DNA of 64,000 bases from Gracilaria gracilis (taxonomy: Eukaryota; Rhodophyta; Florideophyceae; Gracilariales; Gracilariaceae). The notes beneath the pieces are model-generated. The model saw only the letters and a program-made list of their open reading frames with translations, was not told the DNA's origin and made no database searches. Where the stretch lies: contig JARGSG010000207.1 in the NCBI GenBank assembly GCA_030374805.1, forward strand, positions 434,001 to 498,000. Direction: 5' to 3'. Position numbers and translations under genes: made by a program. This document shows positions 43,493 to 52,201 of the stretch, piece by piece. How positions within the stretch are numbered: the first letter of the stretch is position 1; the number at the start of each line of letters is the position of its first letter.

Positions 43493-43611
43493 GTCACATG
43501 ACTCAATGTGATCCCTGCGTGTTCAAAAACCAGAAACGAAGGCTGCAAAATCAAAGAAAATAATAACAGATCCGATCATACGACACTTTCCCAGACGTCA
43601 ATCCAGTTGGG
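43493..43611. promoter_or_regulatory. 119-bp divergent intergenic region
   Basis: Separates the starts of the pyrophosphatase-like gene (minus) and the DDX51-type helicase (plus). It must hold both 5' regions or a shared promoter. No distinct TATA box or repeat is evident. Confidence 0.5.
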
Positions 43612-45501
43612 ATGAAGTCTAGTCTTTCGCAGCCGAAGCGAATCCAGTTTGAGCTATGTTCTGCAGAAGATGGTGGAAAGAAGTCAAGCCCCGACAAGCA
43701 GCTTACAAAGAAAGGACCGGGTTCCGTGTTGGACCCGCGCCTGCGGGGTGAGCTTGCGTCACAACTTGGAATACGGAAGATATTTCGCATGCAAGAAGTG
43801 TTGTTGTCCTACGTTCTAACCGAAGGCACCAGAGGTCGAGTCGGAGATGTTGTTTTATGTGCTCCAACGGGTAGTGGAAAAACTTTGGCGTATGCTTTAC
43901 CTATTGTCCAAGACGTGCTTGACCGCAGAATGCCTCGCTTACGGGCCATCATCGTGGTTCCGACGCGAGATCTTGCTGCTCAAGTGTATTCCGTGTTTTC
44001 TGCCCTCACGAAAAAGTTTGGTATCCTTGCATTATGTATTGTTGGCTCGTCTCCGATAGTCGAAGAAGCCTTAAACGTGCCAAAAGCGGAAATTCTGATC
44101 GCAACTCCAGGTCGGCTCGTTGACCACATCAATAACGGTGATTATCTGAACTTGGGTGATGTAAGGTACCTTGTTTTAGACGAATCTGATCGACTTCTTG
44201 AAGATTCTTATCAGGAGTGGATTGATGTTCTAATACCAGCGCTAGGAAAGCAAAAGCAAACGTTTAAAGGAGGCGAGAGTGGACGTCCAATGCCACACAC
44301 TTCATATGGTTTACTGAATCTTGCGATCCGACCGGATATTTCTATGCGAACGGGATCGTCTTATTCAGGCCTGTCGCAACCGAACGTGAGAAAGATTCTG
44401 GCATCCGCGACACAAACGCGAAACCCAATGCGCCTGCACAAGCTGGACCTGCGCGACGTTTGTTTCTTCGAACCGATTGGCTCACAGGGGAACCAGACAG
44501 GAGCAATTGATCTCTCAGAGGAAAAGTACACAGTACCAGCTACAATGACCGAATACGGATGGATTGTAGAAAATGTTCAGCAGAAACCGTTGGCACTGTT
44601 GCAGCTGTTAGGCTGGATACCATTTGCTTCTGAAGATGAAAAGGTATCACGACGGGTTGCCAAGGACCGTTCGATTTCGCAGGCAGGAGCAAAACTTGTG
44701 TTTACAAACTCAGTGGATTCCGCTCATCGCCTTTGCAGACTGTTAGAGATTTGCGCACATTCGCTCGGAAGAAATGGAACTATATTAGAGATGTCCGGAA
44801 CTTTATCAGCCAAAAGAAGAAAGTACGTCCTAGATGCGGTGCGCAGAAAAATTTCATCGGATGGAGGGAAAGGCCATGACGACAATCCTCCATTCGTGGT
44901 GGTAGTCTGCAGTGACGTGCTTGCGAGAGGAATGGATATCTTGACGGTGGACACCGTCATTAACTATGATGGCCCCGCCCACATCAGCACATATTTGCAC
45001 AGAGCTGGGAGGACAGCAAGAGCAGGGCGAAAAGGAAATGTTTTCACCCTACTCATTGGAAACCAGGTGCGACATTTCCGCGCTATGGTATACGAAGCCA
45101 TGAGAGATGAGAAAAAGGTGCGGACCATAGATATGAAGATTCAAACCGAACAGGCTTCCCAGCGGTCACTAATGGTGAATTCACTAGACTCTCTTCGTCG
45201 AGTAATGAACAGCGAACGATATGGCGCCCTTCATCATGACGAAAGCCTGCCCGAATTCATGCTGTACGCGCTCAATAAGCTCAATAATCGTCGCTCAAAT
45301 GGTGATTTGTACTTCGATTATGAAGAGGAAGAGTCAGACATGAAGAGACGGCGGCTCACGATAGACGCTATTTCTGGTGCTGACCAAGACGAAGAAAACG
45401 AATTACAAAGCGAAAGCACATTGCACGAGATTTTGTTTGCACAGATTGGACGGAATTTGCTTCATCCCGGAGGACATGCACAAGATCGCGTTGTAGATTG
45501 A
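43612..45501 (+). CDS. DDX51: DEAD-box ATP-dependent RNA helicase, DDX51/Dbp6 type
   Basis: 629-residue superfamily 2 helicase. Motifs in order: Q-like FRMQ (58-61), motif I APTGSGKT (84-91), Ia PTRDLA (117-122), Ib TPGR (165-168), II DESD in place of DEAD (190-193), III SAT (265-267), IV FTNS (364-367), V SDVLARGMDI (434-443), VI HRAGRTARAG (463-472). An Asp/Glu-rich insert and a basic KRRR segment follow. The long stretch between motifs II and III and the overall layout fit DDX51/Dbp6, which remodels pre-rRNA in early 60S assembly in the nucleolus (family knowledge). The start was chosen at the first Met after the divergent region. It converges on MAK16, another 60S assembly factor, with 31 bp between stops. 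Intronless. Confidence 0.85.
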   Translation: MKSSLSQPKRIQFELCSAEDGGKKSSPDKQLTKKGPGSVLDPRLRGELASQLGIRKIFRMQEVLLSYVLTEGTRGRVGDVVLCAPTGSGKTLAYALPIVQDVLDRRMPRLRAIIVVPTRDLAAQVYSVFSALTKKFGILALCIVGSSPIVEEALNVPKAEILIATPGRLVDHINNGDYLNLGDVRYLVLDESDRLLEDSYQEWIDVLIPALGKQKQTFKGGESGRPMPHTSYGLLNLAIRPDISMRTGSSYSGLSQPNVRKILASATQTRNPMRLHKLDLRDVCFFEPIGSQGNQTGAIDLSEEKYTVPATMTEYGWIVENVQQKPLALLQLLGWIPFASEDEKVSRRVAKDRSISQAGAKLVFTNSVDSAHRLCRLLEICAHSLGRNGTILEMSGTLSAKRRKYVLDAVRRKISSDGGKGHDDNPPFVVVVCSDVLARGMDILTVDTVINYDGPAHISTYLHRAGRTARAGRKGNVFTLLIGNQVRHFRAMVYEAMRDEKKVRTIDMKIQTEQASQRSLMVNSLDSLRRVMNSERYGALHHDESLPEFMLYALNKLNNRRSNGDLYFDYEEEESDMKRRRLTIDAISGADQDEENELQSESTLHEILFAQIGRNLLHPGGHAQDRVVD

Positions 45502-45532
45502 CTGTATGGTGTGGTTTTAATACGAACAAATG

Positions 45533-46492
45533 TCATGTGTACTGTTGTTGAGTTTCAGGCTCTCTTTCATATTCAACTTCGATACGCACGCCATCAGACG
45601 CTCTGCGAAGCTTACGACCCTTCGAGCCTTTTCCACCAGAGGCGTCTCTTTTCGCTCGCGCTCGTTTTCGTGCTTTTTGTTTAACATACTCGCCGAGCTC
45701 GTCATGTGAGCGAGGCTTAGTTGGATGCTGCTCATCATCGGTGTGATCATCGGACAGTTGTTGTTCATCACCGTCATCGCTGTCGTCAAAGTCGTACTGG
45801 GTAGCAGGGTGTAGTTGCTCAATATCATCGACAACGTCTTCGTCTGAATCATCGTATTGCGCTTCGTACTGATGTTGTTCTTCAAGTTGATGTTCTTCTT
45901 CCAGTTGCTCATCCAAGTGAGCATCCAAAGCCTTTTCATACTCCTCCTGCGCAAAGTTATAAATATCGCCGTAAGCGCCCGTTTGCAAACGTTGTAAGAG
46001 CTCTTTTTCAATGGAAGCCTCAAGTTTAGCAGCATTGATGGCTTTCTTTTCACGACTGGTTTCCCGTCGCTGAATCTTATTCTTGGACGCAACCAACCTG
46101 GTCTTGGTATGCAAGAGCAGCTTTTTCTTTCGGATAAGATACTGCGTCATTTTGGTGAGACGTTGCTTGGCCTTGTGCAAATAAAACTGGGGCCAATACT
46201 GAAGGTGTTGATCAATTTGTAGAAGAGCCTGTCGGTAGTTATTGGACAGTTTTATTCGTTCCCACAGTCTTCGCGGAGAATGTGCGCGTTCCGCTGTCTT
46301 GATGAACAGATACAAGCGATCATCATTCTCAACAATGGTAGCGTAGCGTGAATTGGCCAACGGACAAGACTTTTTCTCACACAAACCAGTCAAGTTGTAT
46401 TTGTTTCGACAAAACTTTTGTTTGACAGTGGTGGCTCGATAGCTGCAGAAGTGACGGTTGACAGAGTTCCAGATGACATTATCGTGCTGCAT
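45533..46492 (-). CDS. MAK16: MAK16 ribosome biogenesis protein
   Basis: 319 residues, close to the family's usual 300 or so. It opens MQHDNVIWNSVN, the invariant start of MAK16, followed by FCSYR, FCRNKYNLTGLC and CPLANSRYAT (the Cys-rich N-terminal domain), then KTAERAHSPRRLWERIKLS and YWPQFYLHKAKQRLTKMTQ. The C-terminal third is very acidic (Asp/Glu/Gln/His) and ends in a basic KRARAKRDASGGKGSKGRK tail, as in yeast and animal proteins. It acts in nucleolar 66S pre-ribosomes for 60S assembly. The stop lies 31 bp from the helicase stop on the other strand. Intronless. Confidence 0.95.
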   Translation of the reverse strand: MQHDNVIWNSVNRHFCSYRATTVKQKFCRNKYNLTGLCEKKSCPLANSRYATIVENDDRLYLFIKTAERAHSPRRLWERIKLSNNYRQALLQIDQHLQYWPQFYLHKAKQRLTKMTQYLIRKKKLLLHTKTRLVASKNKIQRRETSREKKAINAAKLEASIEKELLQRLQTGAYGDIYNFAQEEYEKALDAHLDEQLEEEHQLEEQHQYEAQYDDSDEDVVDDIEQLHPATQYDFDDSDDGDEQQLSDDHTDDEQHPTKPRSHDELGEYVKQKARKRARAKRDASGGKGSKGRKLRRASDGVRIEVEYEREPETQQQYT

Positions 46493-46757
46493 GGTGACCG
46501 CCCTCGAGGCACATCAGAAAACGATGTGAAGGTAGAACTCGAAAGTTAGAAGGCGATGGGGTGAATCGAAAGATGAAACGAAGACGACGAGTAACACTAC
46601 CCCCCCACACGCAGCCCGCGGCGGTTCACCAGCACCGGCGCAAGCACCAATACCGAACGCAAGTGCCACGGAGCAGGCACCAGAGCGTACGCAAGTGCCA
46701 CGGACATAGGTGTACACGTAGTGAGAAGAGATGTGTTATAAACCAGTGTAAAGCTTC

Positions 46758-46788
<31 letters not shown>

Positions 46789-47201
46789 GTCTTTTTTTGG
46801 AAAAGGGGAAATGCTGCCAACTCTCATGATTCAAGGTTATAATTTTAAAGTGTGTAAAACAGTCGCGAGATGATTTAAAGCGCTTTCAACACGTAAGCTC
46901 AAGCTCGCGCTGCGACGCTTGGCGCCGTTACACGTACGCGCTCGTGGGCGCGCGTCGTTCGCAACGTTTGCAGCTTTCCTCGGTTGTGCATGAAGGGGAA
47001 CGCCTTGGCGCGGTGAGCTTGCAGCACAACGGGCCGCTTGTTTTGATATAAGTTATATCATATAACCTTATGTTTGGGATGAGCAGCCAAAACCTTTTAA
47101 TGGGTTGTACGTCTCCTGTACAACGTCAGCAACAAGAACAAAGCAGTACATGCACGATAACACGAAAACAAAAAAGCAGTTATAGTTTGAGAGCGCTATT
47201 T
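46493..47201. other. intergenic, with G28 tract and GC-rich upstream sequence
   Basis: No gene. A run of 28 consecutive G lies at 46758-46785, and a CG-rich, CpG-dense stretch at 46880-47040 probably belongs to regulatory sequence. An AT-rich ATATAAGTTATATCAT patch lies near 47046. Confidence 0.6.
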
Positions 47202-47735
47202 TCACACAGCTCTTGTCCAGTAGACCACACACTTGTCATCAAATCGAGCCACCTTGACATTCTCAAAACGACCGGCCACAATCTGTTGGTACTCCGAAAA
47301 GTAGGTGCGAAGACAAGTTCCGCTCGCAACCTGTAGCTGGTTGCCTTCGAATCTCTCATGAGTTAATCGTGATCCATTGACGGTCTGGAACGGCTTGAAC
47401 GTGCTGATACCAAAGCGGGGCTTTCCTTCGTACACGGACGGGCTGAGGACGCCGTTGGCGAACACAAACTCGGTGAAGGCGTTGTTCGAATTCACCACGG
47501 TGAGCTTGACAGTGTTGTTCTTCGACACTATCACAGGGGAGAACGGCTTGTCGGGTGGAATGGATACGTCGAAGGTGGGCAGAGAAGAACGGTTGTAAAA
47601 AGTCCAATCACACAGCGCGTAAGCCTCGACACACGCCTCATACGAAACGATGTACTCCACGGCGCCAGTCCTCTGGGCACCTCCCAAGCCAGCAAAGGCT
47701 GCCACAAACAACAAGAGCGTGCAAAGCATCATCAT
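47202..47735 (-). CDS. small secreted protein of unknown function
   Basis: 177 residues. The first 20 form a classical signal peptide (hydrophobic LCTLLLFVAAFAGLGGA) with a likely cut after AQ or GA. The mature part has four cysteines (two close together in ACVEAYALC, one in SGTCLRTYF, one in DDKCVVYW), enough for two disulfides, and three N-glycosylation sequons (NRS, NNT, NGS). The sequence is rich in beta-prone segments such as VKLTVVNSNN and KPRFGISTFKPF. No family recognised. It could be a cell-wall or extracellular-matrix protein (inference). A Met-rich start (MMML) leaves the exact initiator open by one or two codons. Confidence 0.7.
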   Translation of the reverse strand: MMMLCTLLLFVAAFAGLGGAQRTGAVEYIVSYEACVEAYALCDWTFYNRSSLPTFDVSIPPDKPFSPVIVSKNNTVKLTVVNSNNAFTEFVFANGVLSPSVYEGKPRFGISTFKPFQTVNGSRLTHERFEGNQLQVASGTCLRTYFSEYQQIVAGRFENVKVARFDDKCVVYWTRAV

Positions 47736-48390
47736 AAGGCGCGAAGAGAAGCGCGAGCGCGAGTCAAAACCGCTTGAGCACGCACACAGCTAATGAGCCA
47801 TGGCCGCCGTGGCGCGCAGAGGGTCGCTTAAATACAGCGGACATGCGGCAGCACAGCTCACGCCGTGTCTGCCGCGAGAGAATGCGCGCGGCAGCGATCT
47901 CACGCCGTCACGCACACGGCGACACACCCAGCAACAGCACCCATCATGGTGCATGATCTCTCACGCGGCCACGCGGCGCTCCTTCCTGCCGTCTACGGCA
48001 CGCGCCGTATCTGGCTACACCCGAAGCGCCCATAGCGCGCGCAGCAGCGCCGCGCACGTGCCGTGCTCGTGTGCAGCCGCCGCCGCGCACAAACGCGCCT
48101 GTGCGTCGCCCATTCCCGGAGTGTCCTAACCCTAGCACACGTGGTGCTCGTGGCCACGCGTGGTTTCCATTGGCGCTTGCTCCGCGCAGCGGCGCCGTGG
48201 TGGTGAGCTGTGTATCTCTAGCGAGGCTGTTTAGATATCGGCAAGCACCGTTGTATCCATAAGGTTACCAACGGTACCGTCGGTACATAGACCGATAGAA
48301 ATGATTGACTGCAACTTTTACCGTTGACGTTGAACCTCTACGAGTTGTAGACTACAACTCTCTGATACAGGGTAACTGGTAAAGTTTACC
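47736..48390. other. GC-rich divergent intergenic region
   Basis: Separates the secreted-protein gene (minus) from the F-box gene (plus). Very CpG-rich from 47760 to 48220. The open frames here are products of high GC and have no motifs. A short inverted repeat, GTTACCAACGGTACCGTCGG, and CTACGAGTTGTAGACTACAA occur near 48270-48360 just before the F-box start. Confidence 0.5.
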
Positions 48391-49716
48391 ATGGTCAGCG
48401 ACTTGCGCTCCACCACTTGTGCTCGAGCCGCCGTTTTCGAGCAAAAGTCGCGCGTTCATCCGCTACTCCAGCAAGACATTCTGCTACAAGTCTTCAAGCA
48501 TCTCTCCCCCATCCCCCATCTCTGTAACGCCGCGCTCGTTTGCACCACCTGGGCCGAAACAGCCATAACGCCCTCCCTATGGCGACGAGTCGTCATTCCA
48601 AGCGCTCTCAAGCCATATGTAACGTCTTCCAAGAGGCGTCGCACCATGGCTAAGGATACCACGCGTCTCCGATCTGATGTGCACCACTTGTTGAGAGTGG
48701 TCGTTCAACGAGCTGGATATCAGTTACACACTCTGCTGCTAGACCGTTTCGTCCCGCTTGCTGTCGGCCGCCGCGCTTTGCTTGACGATTCGGATCTCCA
48801 CTATCTTGCCAGTAGCTGCGCCACGTCGTTACACCGCTTTTCTGTCACTCCACGCAACCAAGTGAAGGCAGAAGGCTACCTGCTACTCTGTCAGAAATGT
48901 CCCAATCTCACACAGTTACACATCATTCATTGCGTCAATCTTCAATCCTCACACTTGGCAACTATCGCACAAGCTTGTCCGTTGCTGGAGAGCATTTCTC
49001 TCGATCGCTGTCCTCTAATCAGGGGACGTTTTCTATCAACGAGCTTGGCATCACTTAGCAGAACCCTAAAGCGAATTCACTTATCGAATGTGTCTATATC
49101 GTCGCTTCCTCTTGCGCCTTTTGCCAATAACTTTCCGTCTTTGTGTCATTTTATCGTGGAACACAATCCTCACTTGCAAATCATTGATATACCACCTCGA
49201 GATCGTCACAACCTGTCCACTATATTCCCCAGTCTCCGCACCCTACATGTGGCTCATATATCGGTCTTTCCCCTTGCTTGGCTACAACAAATTCTCTTGC
49301 AGTGCACACAGCTCACCGCCCTTCATGCCAGTGCTCTCGACTGTCAAATTAACTCATCCTGTCTTCAAGTTCAGTTACCTCCACTCGAGCGCCTCTGTTT
49401 TGCTGATCATGACTTACCTGACTCAACATGGCACCATATTGTTTCTCAACTCCGTGAAACATTGCAATATTGTGACTTATCACGGAATAGAAAACTTACT
49501 TGCTCCCTTCTACCGGAACGCCAACAGCTACCACACCTGTTTCCAAAGCTACACTCTTTGTACTTGTCTGAAACCGCAGTAACTGATGAAACCGTCAAAG
49601 CCATCCTTCGGCTCGCGCCAAAGTTGAGTACTTTGAACACCGATGCCTGTCGAGGCATCAAAGACCGACTATTTCGTCGAGACCCTATCGGACTTCATAA
49701 GACCCGAGTTGCATAG
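48391..49716 (+). CDS. F-box / leucine-rich-repeat protein
   Basis: 441 residues. An F-box-like segment lies at about 24-66 (LLQQDILLQVFKHLSPIPHLCNAALVCTTWAETAITPSLWRRV: Leu-Pro-type helix, LVC..W pattern). It is followed by irregular leucine-rich repeats of the Cys-containing kind, for example CPNLTQLHIIHC, CPLLESISLDRC, LKRIHLSNVSISSLPL, FPSLRTLHVAHI, PKLHSLYLSET and PKLSTLNTDACRG. Proteins of this build are substrate-recognition subunits of SCF ubiquitin ligases, binding Skp1 through the F-box. The target is unknown. The Met at 48391 is just before the domain and sits in an ACCATGG context. Intronless, converging with the RRM gene about 635 bp away. Confidence 0.75.
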   Translation: MVSDLRSTTCARAAVFEQKSRVHPLLQQDILLQVFKHLSPIPHLCNAALVCTTWAETAITPSLWRRVVIPSALKPYVTSSKRRRTMAKDTTRLRSDVHHLLRVVVQRAGYQLHTLLLDRFVPLAVGRRALLDDSDLHYLASSCATSLHRFSVTPRNQVKAEGYLLLCQKCPNLTQLHIIHCVNLQSSHLATIAQACPLLESISLDRCPLIRGRFLSTSLASLSRTLKRIHLSNVSISSLPLAPFANNFPSLCHFIVEHNPHLQIIDIPPRDRHNLSTIFPSLRTLHVAHISVFPLAWLQQILLQCTQLTALHASALDCQINSSCLQVQLPPLERLCFADHDLPDSTWHHIVSQLRETLQYCDLSRNRKLTCSLLPERQQLPHLFPKLHSLYLSETAVTDETVKAILRLAPKLSTLNTDACRGIKDRLFRRDPIGLHKTRVA

Positions 49717-50351
49717 ACTACATGGACTCCGTAACAACAACCAACCGCAACCTAACCTTTGTATCTTAATACAAACGTTTGCCAATCCGCTCCCAAGATC
49801 ATTTCACTACTGCCGCTTATATGCATATCTTCTGCTCATGTCCTGGTAAGGACTTTGTACCAATATTTTCCTCTTGCGAATGCCCCACAATCTAATATTT
49901 GTGTAGATGCACATGTAAAACCATTGCTGGTCGCGTTCTTTTGACAGCGTTGAGGGAGAGGTACTGCTTGCGACGTTGAACAAAGAGAGCTTAAACACGA
50001 AACAGCACTATCATCGCAAAAATGGAGACAACAGACCCACATGGTTTTTCGCCACCAGAATGTAGTTTATTAGACATCATAGAGACCAGAGCATGGGCGA
50101 TCGGATAGGACTACACCAATCCGAAGGCTACTAGTTAGCATCGTCATAGTTGGCTCATATTCTAATGCTTGCAGCCCAAAGCAACATACCATTGCATCGT
50201 CTTCCCGACATTTTATGGACAAGGTATCACGATTCCAAAGCCTTTTTACATCCGAGTAACCCGCAGCTGCACTTATCACATCGACCAGCAAATAAAACGA
50301 GGACTGTGGATAAGAAAAGTAAGAAATTCGCGTGCAGAATGACTGTCTTTC
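49717..50351. other. convergent intergenic region
   Basis: Lies between the stops of the F-box gene and the RRM gene. Short frames on both strands show no motif. AATAAA at 50291-50296 on the plus strand could serve the F-box transcript. Confidence 0.4.
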
Positions 50352-51197
50352 CTAAGAGTTTCTCCTGCCTGGTCTCACTGCAATGTTTCTGCCCTTCACA
50401 GAGGTGTTGTCAAGAGCCCTGACGAGTTGGTCAACTTCCTCCCCTTTGTAGACATCGGCAAATGCATATCCTTTGGATCTCCCGTCCGCATCCACGACAA
50501 CAGCAACACGCTTCGGGACTACAACGTTCGAAATAATCGCTTTCAGCTCTTCCTCAGACACTGAGAACGGTAGATTCCCGATGAACACCGAAAAAGTCCT
50601 TCCGGCTGGCTGGCGATCTCGACGTCTCCCTGAGTAGCGACCGCGGTCCTTCCGTTGCAGAAATTCGTCCTTCCGATCCATAGGGTATTCGGTGAACTCT
50701 TCCGTTTCACGCAGCGTGTAGAGGCGTTCCGGCTTTTGAAACCATTCATTGGCACAAACACTGCATGCAACTTTTTTACCAGTGCCCAACACCGACGGAT
50801 CTAATTCATATGCGGCAAAGCACTTGGAACACTTGGTATAGTAAGTAGCGTCAGGGTCAGCCTCGAATCGGGGGCGCGCGAAATTGTTTCGCGACCGGTT
50901 TGGTGAATATGCTCTTGGCGGTTGAGGTGCGCGAGGCTCCTTTTGAAACGAATCTGGACTCTGATTTTGTTCTTCATCGGTTCGTAGATTAGGTGCATCC
51001 GTTAAATTGTTACTCTCTGGCTCGCTGAGAGCCTTCTTCTCATCAATTAAGGCGGAGAACACCACACGGGCCTGCCGCGGAATCGGTGGGCGATGTCGAC
51101 ATACCGAACGCGCCTGGCGCCCAGGCGTGTTAAGAGGAATAGGCGGAGGACCACTCAGAAAAGCCATCATCTCTTCAGCGACTGAACCGCAGTGCAA
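50352..51197 (-). CDS. zinc-ribbon plus RRM RNA-binding protein, probably plastid-targeted
   Basis: 281 residues. The N-terminal 100 or so are low in acidic residues at first and rich in Pro, Arg and Ser (GPPPIPLNTPGRQARSVCRH), consistent with a plastid leader. Residues about 120-155 hold a four-Cys zinc ribbon of the MJ0042/zinc-ribbon-5 look: CSKC, then GTGKKVACSVCANEWFQ. An RGR/RRR-rich linker leads to one RRM at about 206-275, with RNP2 SVFIGNLPF and RNP1-like KGYAFADV. The RRM resembles those of plastid RNA-binding proteins. Function in plastid RNA maturation is inference from the build. A second Met (MMAFLSG) 10 codons in could be the true start. Divergent from tadA, 266 bp apart. Confidence 0.7.
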   Translation of the reverse strand: MHCGSVAEEMMAFLSGPPPIPLNTPGRQARSVCRHRPPIPRQARVVFSALIDEKKALSEPESNNLTDAPNLRTDEEQNQSPDSFQKEPRAPQPPRAYSPNRSRNNFARPRFEADPDATYYTKCSKCFAAYELDPSVLGTGKKVACSVCANEWFQKPERLYTLRETEEFTEYPMDRKDEFLQRKDRGRYSGRRRDRQPAGRTFSVFIGNLPFSVSEEELKAIISNVVVPKRVAVVVDADGRSKGYAFADVYKGEEVDQLVRALDNTSVKGRNIAVRPGRRNS

Positions 51198-51463
51198 CGG
51201 TGGCGGACGGGCAGGCGACTGGATATCCGCAGCGACGGAGGTGGTGATCTCAGCGAGTTGTGATCAAGCGCAGCCTAGCCTGGGAGCCCATTTTCATCTG
51301 AAAAATCCGCACCGAACGGCCCGAAAACAAACCGCCGCCGTAGTGCTGCGAGTGGCCGTGATTTCGCTTTTCAAATCCCAGGGAGCTCCGTCTACTGCTC
51401 TGCTGCAGCCTGCAGCCATGCATTCATTCGTTCCGCCATGAAGCTTTCTCTCTCTCTCTGTTT

Positions 51464-52105
51464 ATGAGTGCACTAGCTCAATTATGGCTTGGTGCAGACA
51501 TGAAGCTTTGCTTTCTTTCAACAACCCTCGTGCTCCTTCCCCGCGCCGTGCACCATACCACTCAAACTCGGAGATGCATCGCCCGCTCGGCGATTCATGC
51601 CTCGGGTTTCAAGCCGCAGTCCGATGAGTATTATATGCAAGCGGCGCTTCGTCAGGCCAAGAAGGCTTTCGCAATGAACGAGGTGCCCATTGGGGCCGTG
51701 CTTATCGACCCAGCGGGCAGCATTCTGTCCGAGGCGCATAACGTCGTAGAGAGCACTGGCGATTGCACGAAACACGCAGAGATGGTCTGCATTCAGCACG
51801 CAATGGCACAAAGAGCCGGATGGCGGCTCAACGATACCGTTTTGTACAGCACGTTAGAACCCTGCGCGATGTGCCTCAGTGCACTTCTCTTAGCGCGCGT
51901 GCGTCGCGTTGTGTATGGGGCCAAAGACCTGCGCCTTGGTGCGTGCGGGACATGGATTGATATCACTCGCGAAAAGCATCCCTTCCACTCCTTTGACCAG
52001 GTTGTAGGCGGCGTTCTGGAGCAGCAATCTTCTGCCTTGCTACGCGACTTCTTCCAGCAACGCCGACGCCAATCCACTAGAAATACTTCAACTGGAGGTG
52101 AATGA
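51464..52105 (+). CDS. tadA: tRNA-specific adenosine deaminase, plastid-type TadA
   Basis: 213 residues. The zinc-dependent cytidine/deoxycytidylate deaminase fold is plain: HAEM (His ligand and catalytic Glu) near residue 106 and EPCAMCLSALLLARVRRVVY near 133, followed by GAKDLRLGACG, the TadA signature. The domain is bacterial in style. The first 45 residues (LCFLSTTLVLLPRAVHHTTQ) are a hydrophobic-then-basic leader, fitting plastid import. The enzyme turns A34 of tRNA-Arg(ACG) into inosine in the plastid. Met at 51464 gives a slightly longer leader; an in-frame Met at 51500 (MKLCF) is equally plausible. Converges with the UBX gene, 96 bp between stops. Confidence 0.9.
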   Translation: MSALAQLWLGADMKLCFLSTTLVLLPRAVHHTTQTRRCIARSAIHASGFKPQSDEYYMQAALRQAKKAFAMNEVPIGAVLIDPAGSILSEAHNVVESTGDCTKHAEMVCIQHAMAQRAGWRLNDTVLYSTLEPCAMCLSALLLARVRRVVYGAKDLRLGACGTWIDITREKHPFHSFDQVVGGVLEQQSSALLRDFFQQRRRQSTRNTSTGGE

Positions 52106-52201
52106 GAAGCGCCTCTTTGACACTCTCAAAATGTATACTTTACACTTGAGCGGATACATGTATGTTCGCTAACCTTTATACAACTTTGTCTACATCTTTG
52201 T

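Noticed and set aside
45517..46092. 191-codon minus-strand ORF
   Set aside because: Out-of-frame shadow of the MAK16 coding sequence.
47774..48262. Overlapping Arg/Ala-rich ORFs
   Set aside because: Products of high CpG content in a promoter region; no start context or motif.
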